NCBI GenBank assembly: GCA_963931865.1
Contig: OZ007505.1
Location: forward strand, 21,490,074-21,554,073
DNA from: Axinella damicornis
Taxonomy: Eukaryota > Porifera > Demospongiae > Axinellida > Axinellidae
Length of the DNA stretch: 64,000 nt
Direction: 5' to 3'
The notes under the pieces are model-generated. The model saw nothing but the letters and a program-made list of their open reading frames with translations, was not told the origin of the DNA and did not search any database. Shown here one piece after another: positions 33,801-44,093 of the stretch (its first letter is position 1; each line of letters begins with the position of its first letter). Made by a program: the position numbers and the translations under genes.

Positions 33801-35545
33801 GTTATATTTCTCTTATACTTGCTCTCCCGACTGAGAGCAATTCTGACAGTGGCAATGTCATCTGAAATGCCCAGCAGGACTTCCAAGTCTGGGTTCTTCA
33901 ACTGCACCTTCCAACCAAAGTATCTGGCCAATCCTGCACCGAAGTGTTTTGCTGCATCCATGGATGAAAAGCAATGCTTCCTCCCTCCTCGGGTGCAGGT
34001 GACCCGAAACGTTGTCTGCTGAGGAGGACAAGGATCACCACCAGTTTGAGCTGAAATGGTTCCAGAGCCAGGAGGCTCAGTGGTGAGCTGCAGCACTCTG
34101 GTGTTCGGTGCAGATGTGACCTCTGCAGCTTTTGAATCCAGTTTCAGAGTTCCACCTTCTTCACGGTCAGTGGAATCACTCCCAACTCTACTTCCTTGCG
34201 ACTTACTCTCCAGCTCTGTTCCATCATTCTTGTGCTGCTGGCTATTGGATGCCGGTGGTTTGTGCGCAGCTCCATCTGACTCACCCTCAGCCAAACTTTC
34301 CTCATTCTCAATCCCTGCGCAGCTGCACACTTGCAAATGCTGCCGATAATACTGCCAGACCTCTAGTGGCATATCCCAGTTCAGAATGCCATCAGATGGG
34401 AGCGCCTCCAACCTCTGTAAAACTGTAGGCTAGGTGAAGAGAACACATCCAAAGCTCGTGCAAATTACATAAATTGAACTTGTGTGTGTGTGTGTAGCCT
34501 CGTACCCAGTCCCACGCCCAGCTTTTCGTCGCTTGCAGTACAGTAAAGCGGGGAGGGCCTGGTACATCTTCTCACGTGAGCATGACGTAATCGAAAAATT
34601 TTCAGAACGAAGACGCTACGTTTTGCGTGTTATTTAGCCATCTACACGTTCAACGCTCGGTGAGTATGACAGTCGCCCCCCGCTAGCTAGATACGTGTGG
34701 TATGTTACCTGGTACCTTCCGCTCTTCTTGCTGTTCTGAGACCCACGTACGCCCACGCTTCCTTCCGGTCTTTCTACCCCTTTCTACCCTTGACGTCACT
34801 CACGTGAGATGATGTACCAGGCCCTCCCCGCTTTACCGTACTAAGCAGCGACGAAAAGCTGGGCGTGGGACTGGGTACGAGGCTATGTGTCACAGTGTGT
34901 GTGTGTGTGTGCATGCCTATGCATAGGTATGTGGATACATACACGTACATGTATGAAGAGTACACTAGTGCTGTGAAACATCCTTACCTCATCCCTGCAA
35001 AACTCGGGTAGCTCCATCACTGTTACATGGTAGTTGTCAATGGATCGAAGACTGTCCACCTACAAAAGACAAGGGGTAGTCACTGTTGAAGTGGGATCAA
35101 AATGGAATCAAGCAGTCAACATCACTTTGAAAGCAGATCGTGGGATCAAGTCCAAGCGATTAAGATCAATGGATCAACACATCTCTCAGATACTAAGGAG
35201 GCGGGGCTACTTGTTTGTCCTTGAACTCAAGCAGTCAAGTGCTTTGGAACGGATCAAGCGAACCTGGCCAGTCAAAACCTTGATCTTGGTTGCAAAGCCA
35301 AAGACATGTTAAAGTCTATGCAAGCAACATATAGTGCTAGTGACGGTAAACTGTCTATCCATCTAGTTATCCACACTGACTTTTGTGAGTTCTTCCGTAG
35401 AGAAGAGTTCTAGCGAGATTCTGCCCCTCAGAATTTTCGCTCCCCTCCCCAATATCTCCCTACACTCGTCAGCGGCTCCGTGCTCCAGCCCCGTGGGCAC
35501 AGTGGCGATAATCTCGCACAGAGAGACGGGTGCAGAACTGGTCAT
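30886..35545 (-). CDS. THUMPD3: THUMP-domain tRNA (guanine-N2)-methyltransferase
   Basis: SAM-dependent tRNA m2G methyltransferase (position 6/7 guanosine; works with TRMT112). Nine exons in phase: 35381-35545, 34988-35059, 33750-34414, 33061-33130, 32839-32954, 32339-32420, 32229-32242, 31085-31208 and 30886-31008, giving 476 aa (human 507). The N-terminus reads [16 protein letters not shown], as in the family. The THUMP domain in exon 3 includes [16 protein letters not shown] and ends [20 protein letters not shown]. The SAM motif is [15 protein letters not shown]. The catalytic motif is TDM-PFGKK, split between exon 6 and the 14-nt exon 7. Then [11 protein letters not shown], and the C-terminus is [14 protein letters not shown] low-complexity linker of about 100 aa separates the N-terminal part from THUMP. 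Two introns contain large minisatellites. The gene is divergent from NOC4L (132 bp between starts) and sits 174 bp upstream of the sorting-nexin start. Confidence 0.95.
31796..32190. repeat. 26-bp minisatellite in THUMPD3 intron
   Basis: About 15 units of ccatttggtttgggaaccag-cccatt, with variant positions (gaacc/gagcc, cccatt/tccatt/cccact). Both strands are open in several frames only because 26-bp units cycle frames without stops. It lies in the intron between the 14-nt exon and exon 8. Confidence 0.93.
33310..33682. repeat. About 27-bp GC-rich minisatellite in THUMPD3 intron
   Basis: About 14 units of gggtacgagtaccctggggc-ggggcgt. The sub-motif gtacgagtac is palindromic. It lies in the intron between exon 3 and exon 4. 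G-runs on the plus strand could form quadruplexes. Confidence 0.92.
34495..34885. mobile_element. TAGCCTC-type MITE (391 bp, diverged termini)
   Basis: Ends TAGCCTCGTACCCAGTCCC ... GGGACTGGGTACGAGGCTA. The arms extend over about 130 bp each (cacgcccagcttttcgtcgc; gatgtaccaggccctccccg). Inserted in a GT-rich stretch, so the target duplication cannot be read clearly. THUMPD3 intron 2. Confidence 0.8.
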
Positions 35546-35677
35546 GGTGGTGCATTAGTGCACAAACTCCAACAAGAGCACATCCACGTGGAGTTTTATC
35601 ATGACGTCTTTCACATTACTCTATATGGGATGCTATGGCACGTAATGATGTAATGGTGTGATTCTCGGTGGTACGTG
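35546..35677. promoter_or_regulatory. Bidirectional promoter THUMPD3 / NOC4L
   Basis: The 132 bp between divergent start codons. It contains ccacgtgg (35586-35593), an E-box palindrome, and two tgacgt/cacgta-type motifs. Both genes act in RNA/ribosome maturation, which would fit co-regulation (inference). Confidence 0.5.
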
Positions 35678-37681
35678 ATGGAAACGGAGGCTGAGACTCT
35701 CTCAAGGATCAAGGCTCTCTCGCAGAGTGCGATCAAGAGTGAGGAGAATGCCAATGACCTGGTGGATCTGCTAGAATATTTTCAGGTAGCTGCATTGTAC
35801 CAGGAGAGAACATCAGTACCCAGAACTGGGATGTATATTAATTGTTATCCGATCTTTCTTTCAGTCTGAAGATGCATCTGTCCTAAAGGCTTTGGTCCGT
35901 GCTGTGTGCAAGTTGTACGGCCACCTGGTCAGAGAACACTATAGCTGGTTGGTGCCTGCAGGGGTCAAGGGACAGCGTCAGGCAGGAGGTGGCGGCGAGC
36001 TCGAGGTCACACAGCAATACCATGACTGGATGAGAAAGAACTACACAGTGTGCTTGGATAAACTCCTGCATTTGATTCACCATGACAACAATGGTGTTCA
36101 GGTATTGTATGTTACACCACACCCTCAACCTTACATTGCAAGCTTGTTGAATGCCACCTAATGTTCAACTAAGATTTGACCTATCAGAGAACTGTGTTTC
36201 CAGTAGTGTCACGGGTCAGCCTCTTGCCACACCCACTGTAGTGGGTGTGGCGAGAGGCTGGCCTGCGAGACTATGTTTCCAGGACTAGGAGACAGATGCA
36301 ACCCTATAGACAATATCATCAAACACCATCCATTGAGAAGAGATGCTCTACTAGTCTCATTCCCGGACGGGTCTGGGAATGAGATTAAGTAAGGCTCCAC
36401 TAACTTATTGAGCATAGTAAATTTCTTCCCAGGACATTGGTCTGCGCTCCCTGATGCAACTGATCCAGATGGAAGGCTCCGCCCACCAGGCTACCTACAG
36501 TGGCTATGTGTTTCCGAACATCCTCTTCCACCAGGTGGTCACCCGTCTCCTTGACAATGCTATGGACATGAGGCACCTTATTGGTCGATTTCAAGAGTAC
36601 ACTGAATATGATGATGTCAGGTTTTATTGGCTGAAAAATATTGCGTAAGTCAATTATCAAATGATATTATTTTAAAGTTCCAAGCCCATTGACTCTTCTA
36701 CATCCTATGCAGGAGCACTATCCTTGCAAAAGTGGATCGAAAGGTATGCACACAGCCTCGTTCCCAGGCCGTGTGGGAACAAGGCTAGCACTGAGTTAGC
36801 ACTTCGAGATCGAGGCAGCTACATGCAATGCTCCTCTACTTGCTGTGAAGTATTATATACTTACTGTAGTGTATTACATAAAGGCGGTACAGTGGTCTTG
36901 CTATTATGTGAGGCAGTGTCTTTGTTTTATCAGCTGTTCCTTTTGTTCACTTTCGGCTTCTCTTTGTCACTAAATGTGCAGGGCAAAGTACCTAAGATCA
37001 GTGACTGCTTCATGGAGAATGTCTACTGTGCTTTAGAGCAAGTACGGATGCCTACATCCAAGAAAGACATTGCCAAGTTCTTTTCTGGAGAGCCTCCAAT
37101 GCCACAGCAACCAGGAGAGAGAGAGGAGGAGGAGAAGGAGGAGGAGGAGGGGGGGCAGGAAAGAGGGGAGGAAGAGGGAGGGAGAGGAGGATTGGATCCA
37201 CCAAAGGCCAAGAGAAGCAAAAGGGAAGTGAAGGCTCTCACTGTCACAGACCTCCATGTAAGTATGCATCTTGGGAGGCACGTATCCCCACCCAATGTTA
37301 ATGATTCAATCAAATGTACTGTTGGATTATGTTTTTCCTTATCTCTTGCAGCAACATAGAAAGCAGTTCAGCAATGCATGGCTCGCCTTTCTGAGATTAC
37401 CAGTAAGTGGAAGGTTTGGGGAATTTCCCTTGCCAGTAGCCTCCTCCCCCACCTCCAGCAGGTGTTCACGGTTCAGCAAAGCTGGGGGTGGGAACAGATT
37501 GAGATCCCACTCTAATGTAGTAATGTAATGAGCAGTAGGTTTCCTCCCTCTGCAGTTAACCGCCTCACTGTACAAGAGGGTGTTGGTGTCCCTCCACTCC
37601 TCCGTCATGCCTCACCTCCTTGATCCACGGATGCTGATCGACTTCCTCACTGACTCGTATGATGCAGGTGTGTGTGTGTGT

Positions 37682-37719
<38 letters not shown>

Positions 37720-40294
37720 GTCTAGTCTATATAGTTATGCTACATGTACATATCAACCTCACAGGTGGAGTGATAAGCCTCCTGGCTCTGAATGGACTCT
37801 TTATCCTGATGCACGAGTACCACTTGTAAGAAACAGCACTTGGTTCTCAAGCAACCGACTCACTGGACACATTTTTCATTAATTGCAGGGACTACCCTGC
37901 ATTTTACAGCAAACTGTACGCCCTGCTGGAGCCCTCCGTCTTCCATGTGAGATACATGCAGAGGTTCTTCTACCTCTTGGACTCCTTCCTCAGCTCCACG
38001 TACGCACCTTGTACTGCTGAACTAGTTTAGAGGTCAAAGGTCACATTGTGTTCTCAGTAGAGTATGCTCTCATAGTATACCTGCATATGCTAACTCCATG
38101 AACAGTATACTCTGAATGTACTAACTCGGTCAACACTGAACAGTATATATTCTGCAAATATAAGCTAATTCAGTGAACAGTATACTCTGCGTATACTAAT
38201 TCAGTGAACAGTGAGTATACTCTGACTCAGTGAACAGTATACTCTGCATATACATATTCAGTGAACTAAGTCAGTGAACAGTATATTATATACTCGGTGT
38301 ATACCCAGTGAACAATCTGCTATACAAAAGTCATTAAAGAATGGTCCATTGTTGTTTCCATGTGCAATGTAGACATCTGGCTCTCTATCTTGTGGCTGCC
38401 TTTGCCAAGAAGATAGCAAGACTTGCCCTCACAGCTCCTCCAAATGGTAAGAACACTCCCCCCCCCCCCCCCCCCCCCCAACTTTTCTTCTGTTACACTC
38501 CTCAAACTTCACACTGTCACTTCGTCGTCTGCAGGTATAATGGTTGCCGTTGTCTTGGTAACCAACCTTGTGAAGAGGCACCCAAACTGTCGTGTATTGC
38601 TCCACAGAGCAAATGCTGAAGGTATACAATATAAGCATTGAGTGAATGAAGTAACGATAGTTTTTAGCTGAGAATAGGCTGAAACGTACTGAGGTGTAAT
38701 TCACACTACTCAATACAGACCCTCCCTCTGTGGAATGGGTATGGGAGGGCTGTCACAATCATTGGACTACTTACATGTATGTCCTTTATAGGCCAACTGC
38801 TGCTTTTCCATGCAAAACTAACCGTTCTTGCAATATGGACTGCTTGTGGATGAAGTACATCAACCTCCAGTGTACTCCATCATTCTTGTTGCAGATGTTC
38901 AGTTACCGAGTGATCCTTTCGATGTGGGTGAACCAGACCCAGCCAAATGTGGAGCCTTGGAGAGCTGTCTCTGGGAGCTGAAGGTGATCGAGTATACCAC
39001 TCTGGGTTAGCCTAAGGCCATGCTTGCAAACATTTGCATCCTCTTCGGTGTCTGTTTAGTCTGAGTTCAGAGGACTGGATAAACTCCCTTGGTATGAGAG
39101 TGTCTGTCCCTACCTAGCCTGCAAGTCACAGCTGCTAGACTGCAATTAAGCAGCTGTGCATGGGACAAGGTGGCCCACACCCAGCTTTGTGTTAACCTCG
39201 TTCCCACGCCTCGTTAGCTCAGTGACTGAGTGTCTAATGCACCAAGACCAGTGAGCCTGAGGACGAGGTCTGGTTAAAGCTCTGACTACTGCCCTGTCCC
39301 TCTCTTCCGCAGACCCTCCAGTCCCACTACTTGCCTGCAGTGTCGGGTCTAGTGAGACAACTGCTCCACCCTGATGCCAGCAAGGTGGAAGAAGGCCTCG
39401 GCAAGTACCTGGACATCAACCAGGAACAGGTATTCATCCCATCACACACACGCATACACGATGAGCATTCTTCAGTTGCCAACATTAAGTCAGACTAATG
39501 ATGCTTCGACTACCATAATTTACTGTTTAGTTCGAGGGGCAACCGCACTCCTGGTAGCCGTTGCAACGCCGGCTGCGATCGACTCTCCGTAGCGTAGTAA
39601 TTAACGCACATGCCACGTGGCAGCCACGATCGCTAGCAATGGCGCGACCGAAGGGAAGACACGAAATTATAACAGCACTTACAACTTTCCCAGCACGGTG
39701 AGTTTTGGCATGTTATCGTCAGTGAACGACAGCGATCACAGCCATGTGGTCAGAATCTTCGTGTGCCTTTGCTAAGAACGGTACTGCCACCGGAGAGAGC
39801 GCTCGGAGAGAGCGCTCGGAGAGAGCGCTCGGAGAGAGCGCTCGAGCAATGGCGGACCCGGCGAGACAAAAGCGCTTGTATCTCCACCACCAAGGTGAGT
39901 TTGAGAACCAAAATTGTACGCTTGGGTCACTGCATGATAGTGATGACGACGGTGTAGTCAGAATCTTTGTAGGCCATTCCTAAGGTAGTCAAAGGTTATT
40001 TAGATTACATTACGCGGCACAATTTTTCCTATACCAGGAGTGTAACTTGTATGTCTACGGTTCTGTGTTGATGTAATGAAGACTATAATGGTGTCATTTG
40101 TGAATTTTGATGTGGGTGGGTGGAAATGGAGAAACTTAAATGAATAATGTTTTCTTTGAAGAATTCCTGCTAGCTATGATATAATGTTCTATATTATGCA
40201 GCTGTTTGAAGAGGAATGTGTTAGTGGCAAGACTGCAGTTCCACTCAACTTCCGTGAGCCTTCTGGTCTTTGGAACCTCCCACCAGACACTTGA
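35678..40294 (+). CDS. NOC4L: Nucleolar complex protein 4 homologue (small-subunit biogenesis)
   Basis: CBF/Noc family protein that pairs with NOP14 in nucleolar 40S assembly. Fourteen exons: 35678-35785, 35865-36101, 36433-36644, 36713-36743, 36982-37257, 37352-37402, 37556-37667, 37765-37825, 37889-37999, 38373-38446, 38535-38621, 38895-38983, 39313-39429 and 40202-40294. The phases close to 552 aa (human 516). Hallmarks: LYKRVLVSLHSSVMPHLLDP, then GVISLLALNGLFILMHEYHL, DYPAFYSKLYALLEPSVFH, ALYLVAAFAKKIARLALTAP, and SCLWELK. Exon 5 carries an acidic Glu-rich insertion (EREEEEKEEEEGG) followed by PPKAKRSKR, a likely nuclear/nucleolar signal. Introns contain a 33-G tract, a C tract, a hairpin at 36219-36259 and gtatactctg repeats (38050-38310). 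The last exon was the left breakpoint of a tandem duplication (see 48188-48680). Confidence 0.96.
37687..37719 (+). repeat. Poly-G tract (about 33 nt)
   Basis: Uninterrupted G-run starting 20 bp past the donor of NOC4L exon 7. Its length is doubtful in any assembly. It can form quadruplex in DNA and in the intron RNA. Confidence 0.85.
38050..38320. repeat. Degenerate repeats (cagtgaacagtatactctg)
   Basis: Seven or more imperfect copies of a unit of about 25-35 bp in NOC4L intron 9. A C-tract of about 20 nt follows in the next intron (38459-38478). Confidence 0.75.
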
Positions 40295-40525
40295 CCTGAA
40301 GATATTTTGCAGTATTCATGTCTAATCTGTCAATCAGGAATCCTCCAGTCACATATCTGCAGGCGATATGTGTAGCTACAGTTACGTCTTGTCATGTACC
40401 GAATGTTTGGCATTTGAATCTTATCCATGGATAATAGTCATGATCTTATCTGACCAACCTATCCATTGCACATTCTTTGATGCGTGGTGGCGCCGCGCCG
40501 CACCCCGCGATTCCCTTGCACGAAG

Positions 40526-41782
40526 ATGGCGATGCTACGTGCGCCGTTTTTGGTCCGAGCTCTGTCGCACTCTCCGCGGAATTTACGAATCACTTGGAAG
40601 GACGGAGTGGAAAGTACATTTCCCAATGCATGGTTGCGCTCGAACGTCCGCGACGATCGCTTTTTCGACAAGTCGATGACCTACAATTATGATCATCTCT
40701 CATTCGTAAAGGAAGACGCTCCCATTACCAGTGCAGGAGAGCAAGACGCAATGGTTGAAGTAAGCTGGGAGGATCACACCAGCGACTTTGACGCATCATG
40801 GCTACGAGCCCAAGACATTGCTAACGCACCCAAGTCAATGGAGACGTTAGAGATGGAGCAATGGGACCACACCCTAAGCATTCCCGAGTACAACTACCTT
40901 GACAGGGATAACGAGCTTACATCATGGGTGAAAGATCTGAAAAAGTATGGGATAATTCTGGTGAATGGTGTTCCTCGCAGCGAGAAGGGTTTCAAGGACG
41001 TGATGCACATGATAGGCCCTCTTAGGAGGCGTTACCATCCCACCGACATTCTCCGACTACAAGCCGGTAATGCCAAATACAAGGAAGTGGATCCTACTGC
41101 GTATGGGAACATCCAGTTGACAGCACACATTGATCATACTTACCTCCAGAGCCCAGCAAAAATCATCGGATTTTTGTGTGTCGATTATAATGCCCCAGAG
41201 AAGGACACGGTCAGCTATTTCGCTAATAGCATCAGAGTGGCAGAGGATCTGAGAAAGAGTGATCCAGAAGCTTTTCAAATATTGAGTTCAACTGCTTTCC
41301 GCAGAGCGCGTCGCAGGATCGGCGTGGAAGAAGATTGCAACCCCAGTGAGGAAAGAATATACGACTGGGACACCTACTTGGATTCACCTGTGATCGTGAC
41401 GAGTGATGGTGAGGTAAAGATGGTACGCTCGTCACACGTACAGAACTCAGGTCACGCTCTGGGAAGTTATGATGGCGACCACATTAGCAAGTTTTATTCG
41501 GCATATACCAAGCTTGTTGAGATGTTGGAAAGCCCCAAATACCACTGGAACATGCCTTTAAAGCCTGGGAGTATGTTGCTGTTCGATAACCATCGGCTTG
41601 TTCATGGGAGAAGTGAGATCTCTCCATCTACGTCTCGAACCTTGCTCATCGCTTTCATCCACGAGGAAACCTGGAATAGCCGTTGCCGGATTCTTCTTGG
41701 TCAGCAGTCCGGTATAGCTGACAAGTGGCTGTTTGGCTGCTCCGGAAAGTCATTGGAAATTCTATCCCAACGTACGGATTAG
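40526..41782 (+). CDS. Gamma-butyrobetaine/trimethyllysine dioxygenase-like 2-oxoglutarate oxygenase, single exon
   Basis: Fe(II)/2-oxoglutarate oxygenase of the BBOX1/TMLHE family (carnitine synthesis). The first ATG at 40526 gives 418 aa; the frame is open from 40484 with GTG codons. The start reads MAMLRAPFLVRALSHSPRNL, a plausible mitochondrial presequence. The N-terminal DUF971-like domain is marked by TWKDGVESTFPNAWLRSN, but the Cys residues that bind zinc in BBOX1 are absent here. The TauD-like core has the iron ligands HID (about H201, D203) and the distal His in NHRLVHGRSEI (about H361), with the 2OG-binding Arg shortly after (SPSTSRTLLIAF). A catalytically competent enzyme is likely, but BBOX cannot be separated from TMLHE by eye. 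Intronless between spliced neighbours. A broken 3' copy lies at 48255-48542. Confidence 0.88.
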   Translation: MAMLRAPFLVRALSHSPRNLRITWKDGVESTFPNAWLRSNVRDDRFFDKSMTYNYDHLSFVKEDAPITSAGEQDAMVEVSWEDHTSDFDASWLRAQDIANAPKSMETLEMEQWDHTLSIPEYNYLDRDNELTSWVKDLKKYGIILVNGVPRSEKGFKDVMHMIGPLRRRYHPTDILRLQAGNAKYKEVDPTAYGNIQLTAHIDHTYLQSPAKIIGFLCVDYNAPEKDTVSYFANSIRVAEDLRKSDPEAFQILSSTAFRRARRRIGVEEDCNPSEERIYDWDTYLDSPVIVTSDGEVKMVRSSHVQNSGHALGSYDGDHISKFYSAYTKLVEMLESPKYHWNMPLKPGSMLLFDNHRLVHGRSEISPSTSRTLLIAFIHEETWNSRCRILLGQQSGIADKWLFGCSGKSLEILSQRTD

Positions 41783-42404
41783 TTTGAGAACGAACTGAAT
41801 GATTCAAAATAGCTATAGACTTGGCTGTGTAGTATTTTGCAATAGCTGCAGTGTTTTGGAATGTCATCTCTCAGTTTATGCTACAATGTACATGCGTATG
41901 AATGATGTTAATCCAGAAATGGGCCATTGCATTTTGTTGGCACGTATGCTGAGACAACTTCAGAGTTCCATCAGAGAAAGACCGACTACCACCATGACCT
42001 GGTTGTGGGATGTTCTCCAGCAGCATGTGATGTCTGGCACTTGTGAGTTCATGCCAGAAGATCAGGAATACCGCATACTATATAATATAGCTGACTCCTT
42101 GCAGAATATAATAATTATATAATGTCCAGTTCTATGATGCCATATCTAAATCAACTGCATGTCTGTATACAAAATGACAACGATAGAGGTATGTACACAG
42201 CAGCAATATGGCAATGAGTCATTGGTGTACACAGTGTAGCTATGTCACGTCTGAGTCTTGTCTCCAATCTGAGGAAAGGGGATCATCAGTTAAAATCACT
42301 TGGTTGGAAGGTCGAGTATGGGGTCACGAAAATGGAGCAGGAGAGGTCCTGGGACAAGGCTATCCTTTAGGGTTAGGTTTCCCGACCCCAGCAGAGGAGG
42401 TTTC

Positions 42405-42725
42405 TGTAGAGAAGACTTTTTACACATACACTTGTACTTAACATTATTAGTTGCTATGGTTTTGTTTAGGTATGGTAATTATCTTGTTTCCTGTAAGGCT
42501 ATATACCACAGCCAGCCGCTCTTTGTGTGCTCTGTCTTTTGTGTTTGGAACAATACTACTTTTGTTGTAAGGAGGCCCTGCGCGTCTCTGTTACTATATT
42601 ACCTGCATGCACATTGATCTTTTGTATAGTGTCTCAATTGTTCTCGTGTTGAATCTCTGACTGTTAAATCCACTGCTGTTCGCTCTAGCTAGCCAACTAC
42701 TGTTCATTGAGTACGAGTTCTAATA
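42405..42725 (+). repeat. Copia left LTR (321 bp)
   Basis: Begins tgtagagaagactttttaca and ends gagttctaata. Direct copy of 46668-46986. Confidence 0.93.
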
Positions 42726-42800
42726 GGTTATGTCCCCTGCACGCTCTAGCCACTGCGACTAAGACTAAGAAAGGGAAAAGTCTTTGGCATTCGAAATTGC

Positions 42801-44093
42801 ATGGCGGAGTTTAAGACTGCGGTCGTACCGTTGAACGGGAAGACTTGGAAGGTGCAATGCCGGATGGCACTGGTCAAAGACAGTCTCTGGGAAATAGTCC
42901 GTGGGACTGAGGACGCACCACACGAGGGCGAAGCAGAAGCCCACAGAAAGTTCATGGCTAGAAGGGATCGCGCGCTAGCGATAATTGTGTTGGCAGTGGA
43001 TCCGTCGTTGCTCTACCTGCTCGGCGACCCCGAAAATCCCCAAACCGTTTGGAGGAAGCTGGAGGAACAGTTCCAGCGTAAGACCTGGTCAAACAAATTG
43101 CAGCTAAGGCGAAAGCTGTTCTCGTTGAAGCTCAAGGATGGGGGGTCAGTAAGCGAGCACATAAAGAGCATGACAGAGATTTTCGAGGCACTCGCGGTGA
43201 TCGGTGACGCGGTAACCGAAGAAGACCGAGTTGTCCACTTACTTGCCAGTTTGCCGGGTTCATTCGACATGCTAGTAACTGCGCTGGAAGCACAGTCGGA
43301 GAATGTCCCGAAGTGGGAACTCGTTACAGAACGACTGCTGCACGAGGAGCTGAAACTCAGGGAGAAAGGCCCAACTCAGTACACAGCAGACAGTCGGAAA
43401 GCTCTCGTTGCAAACAGGAAAACGAAGCAATTCACTTGCCACTTCTGTAAGAAGCCTGGTCACTTCAAGAGAGATTGCAGGAAGTTCCTCGCATCTCAAA
43501 AGAAGCAAGCTGCAAACACAGCCGAGGGAAGAGAAGGCTCAGGAAGTGATGGAGAAGTCCTAGTGACTACACATGCTCTTGCTACTACATCCAGAGCAGG
43601 CTGGATTGTGGATTCGGGAGCTACTTGCCACATGTGCAATGATGAGGCTCACTTCATAGAGCTGAGGCAGCTCAAAACACCACATGAAGTGACACTGGGT
43701 GATGGACGTTCCCTGGAAGGCACAGCTGAGGGTACAGTGAGGTTGGAGACACTATTGCCAGATGGAAGCACCACAAAATGCAGGCTGGACAATGTACTGT
43801 TTGTCCCTAAGCTCTCCTACAGCCTCCTGAGCATATCCAAAGCGTCTAGTGCTGGGAAAACTACAAAATTCGATCAGTCTGGATGCGAAATTTTGAACAA
43901 GCAGAGGAAAGTCATTGCCTTCGCTACAAGAGTGGGAAATCTGTACCACTTGGAACACTCAGAAATCACAAGCTGTGAATGTAGCGGACAAGGACAGCAA
44001 AGAAAGGCTGTGGCATCGAAGGTATGGTCACCTGGGAGAACAGAATCTGCAAAGAATGGCAAGGGAACGGCTGGTGAAGCAGTTCAACTATGA
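42801..44093 (+). CDS. Copia gag and protease part (430 aa)
   Basis: Starts at an ATG 75 bp after the left LTR. Residues about 1-190 are the UBN2/gag-like capsid region. A CCHC zinc knuckle CHFCKKPGHFKRDC follows, then the aspartic protease start GWIVDSGATCHM with the DSGA catalytic motif. Reading continues through YSLLSISKA, typical of the region before the integrase, and then leaves the conserved frame near 43965. The last 40 or so residues are out of frame with known Copia polyproteins. Most Copia elements have a single gag-pol ORF, so the break is either a recent 1-nt indel or a +1 frameshift site. Confidence 0.9.
   Translation: MAEFKTAVVPLNGKTWKVQCRMALVKDSLWEIVRGTEDAPHEGEAEAHRKFMARRDRALAIIVLAVDPSLLYLLGDPENPQTVWRKLEEQFQRKTWSNKLQLRRKLFSLKLKDGGSVSEHIKSMTEIFEALAVIGDAVTEEDRVVHLLASLPGSFDMLVTALEAQSENVPKWELVTERLLHEELKLREKGPTQYTADSRKALVANRKTKQFTCHFCKKPGHFKRDCRKFLASQKKQAANTAEGREGSGSDGEVLVTTHALATTSRAGWIVDSGATCHMCNDEAHFIELRQLKTPHEVTLGDGRSLEGTAEGTVRLETLLPDGSTTKCRLDNVLFVPKLSYSLLSISKASSAGKTTKFDQSGCEILNKQRKVIAFATRVGNLYHLEHSEITSCECSGQGQQRKAVASKVWSPGRTESAKNGKGTAGEAVQL

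Noticed and set aside
39205..39270. tRNA-like A-box (gttagctcagtgactgagtg) in a NOC4L intron
   Set aside because: No matching B-box or cloverleaf could be drawn; probably chance or a decayed repeat.
40526..41782. Bacterial horizontal transfer of the intronless dioxygenase
   Set aside because: Being intronless is not enough: NME7 here is also intronless. The presequence-like N-terminus and BBOX-like spacing of ligands fit an animal gene. A phylogeny would be needed.
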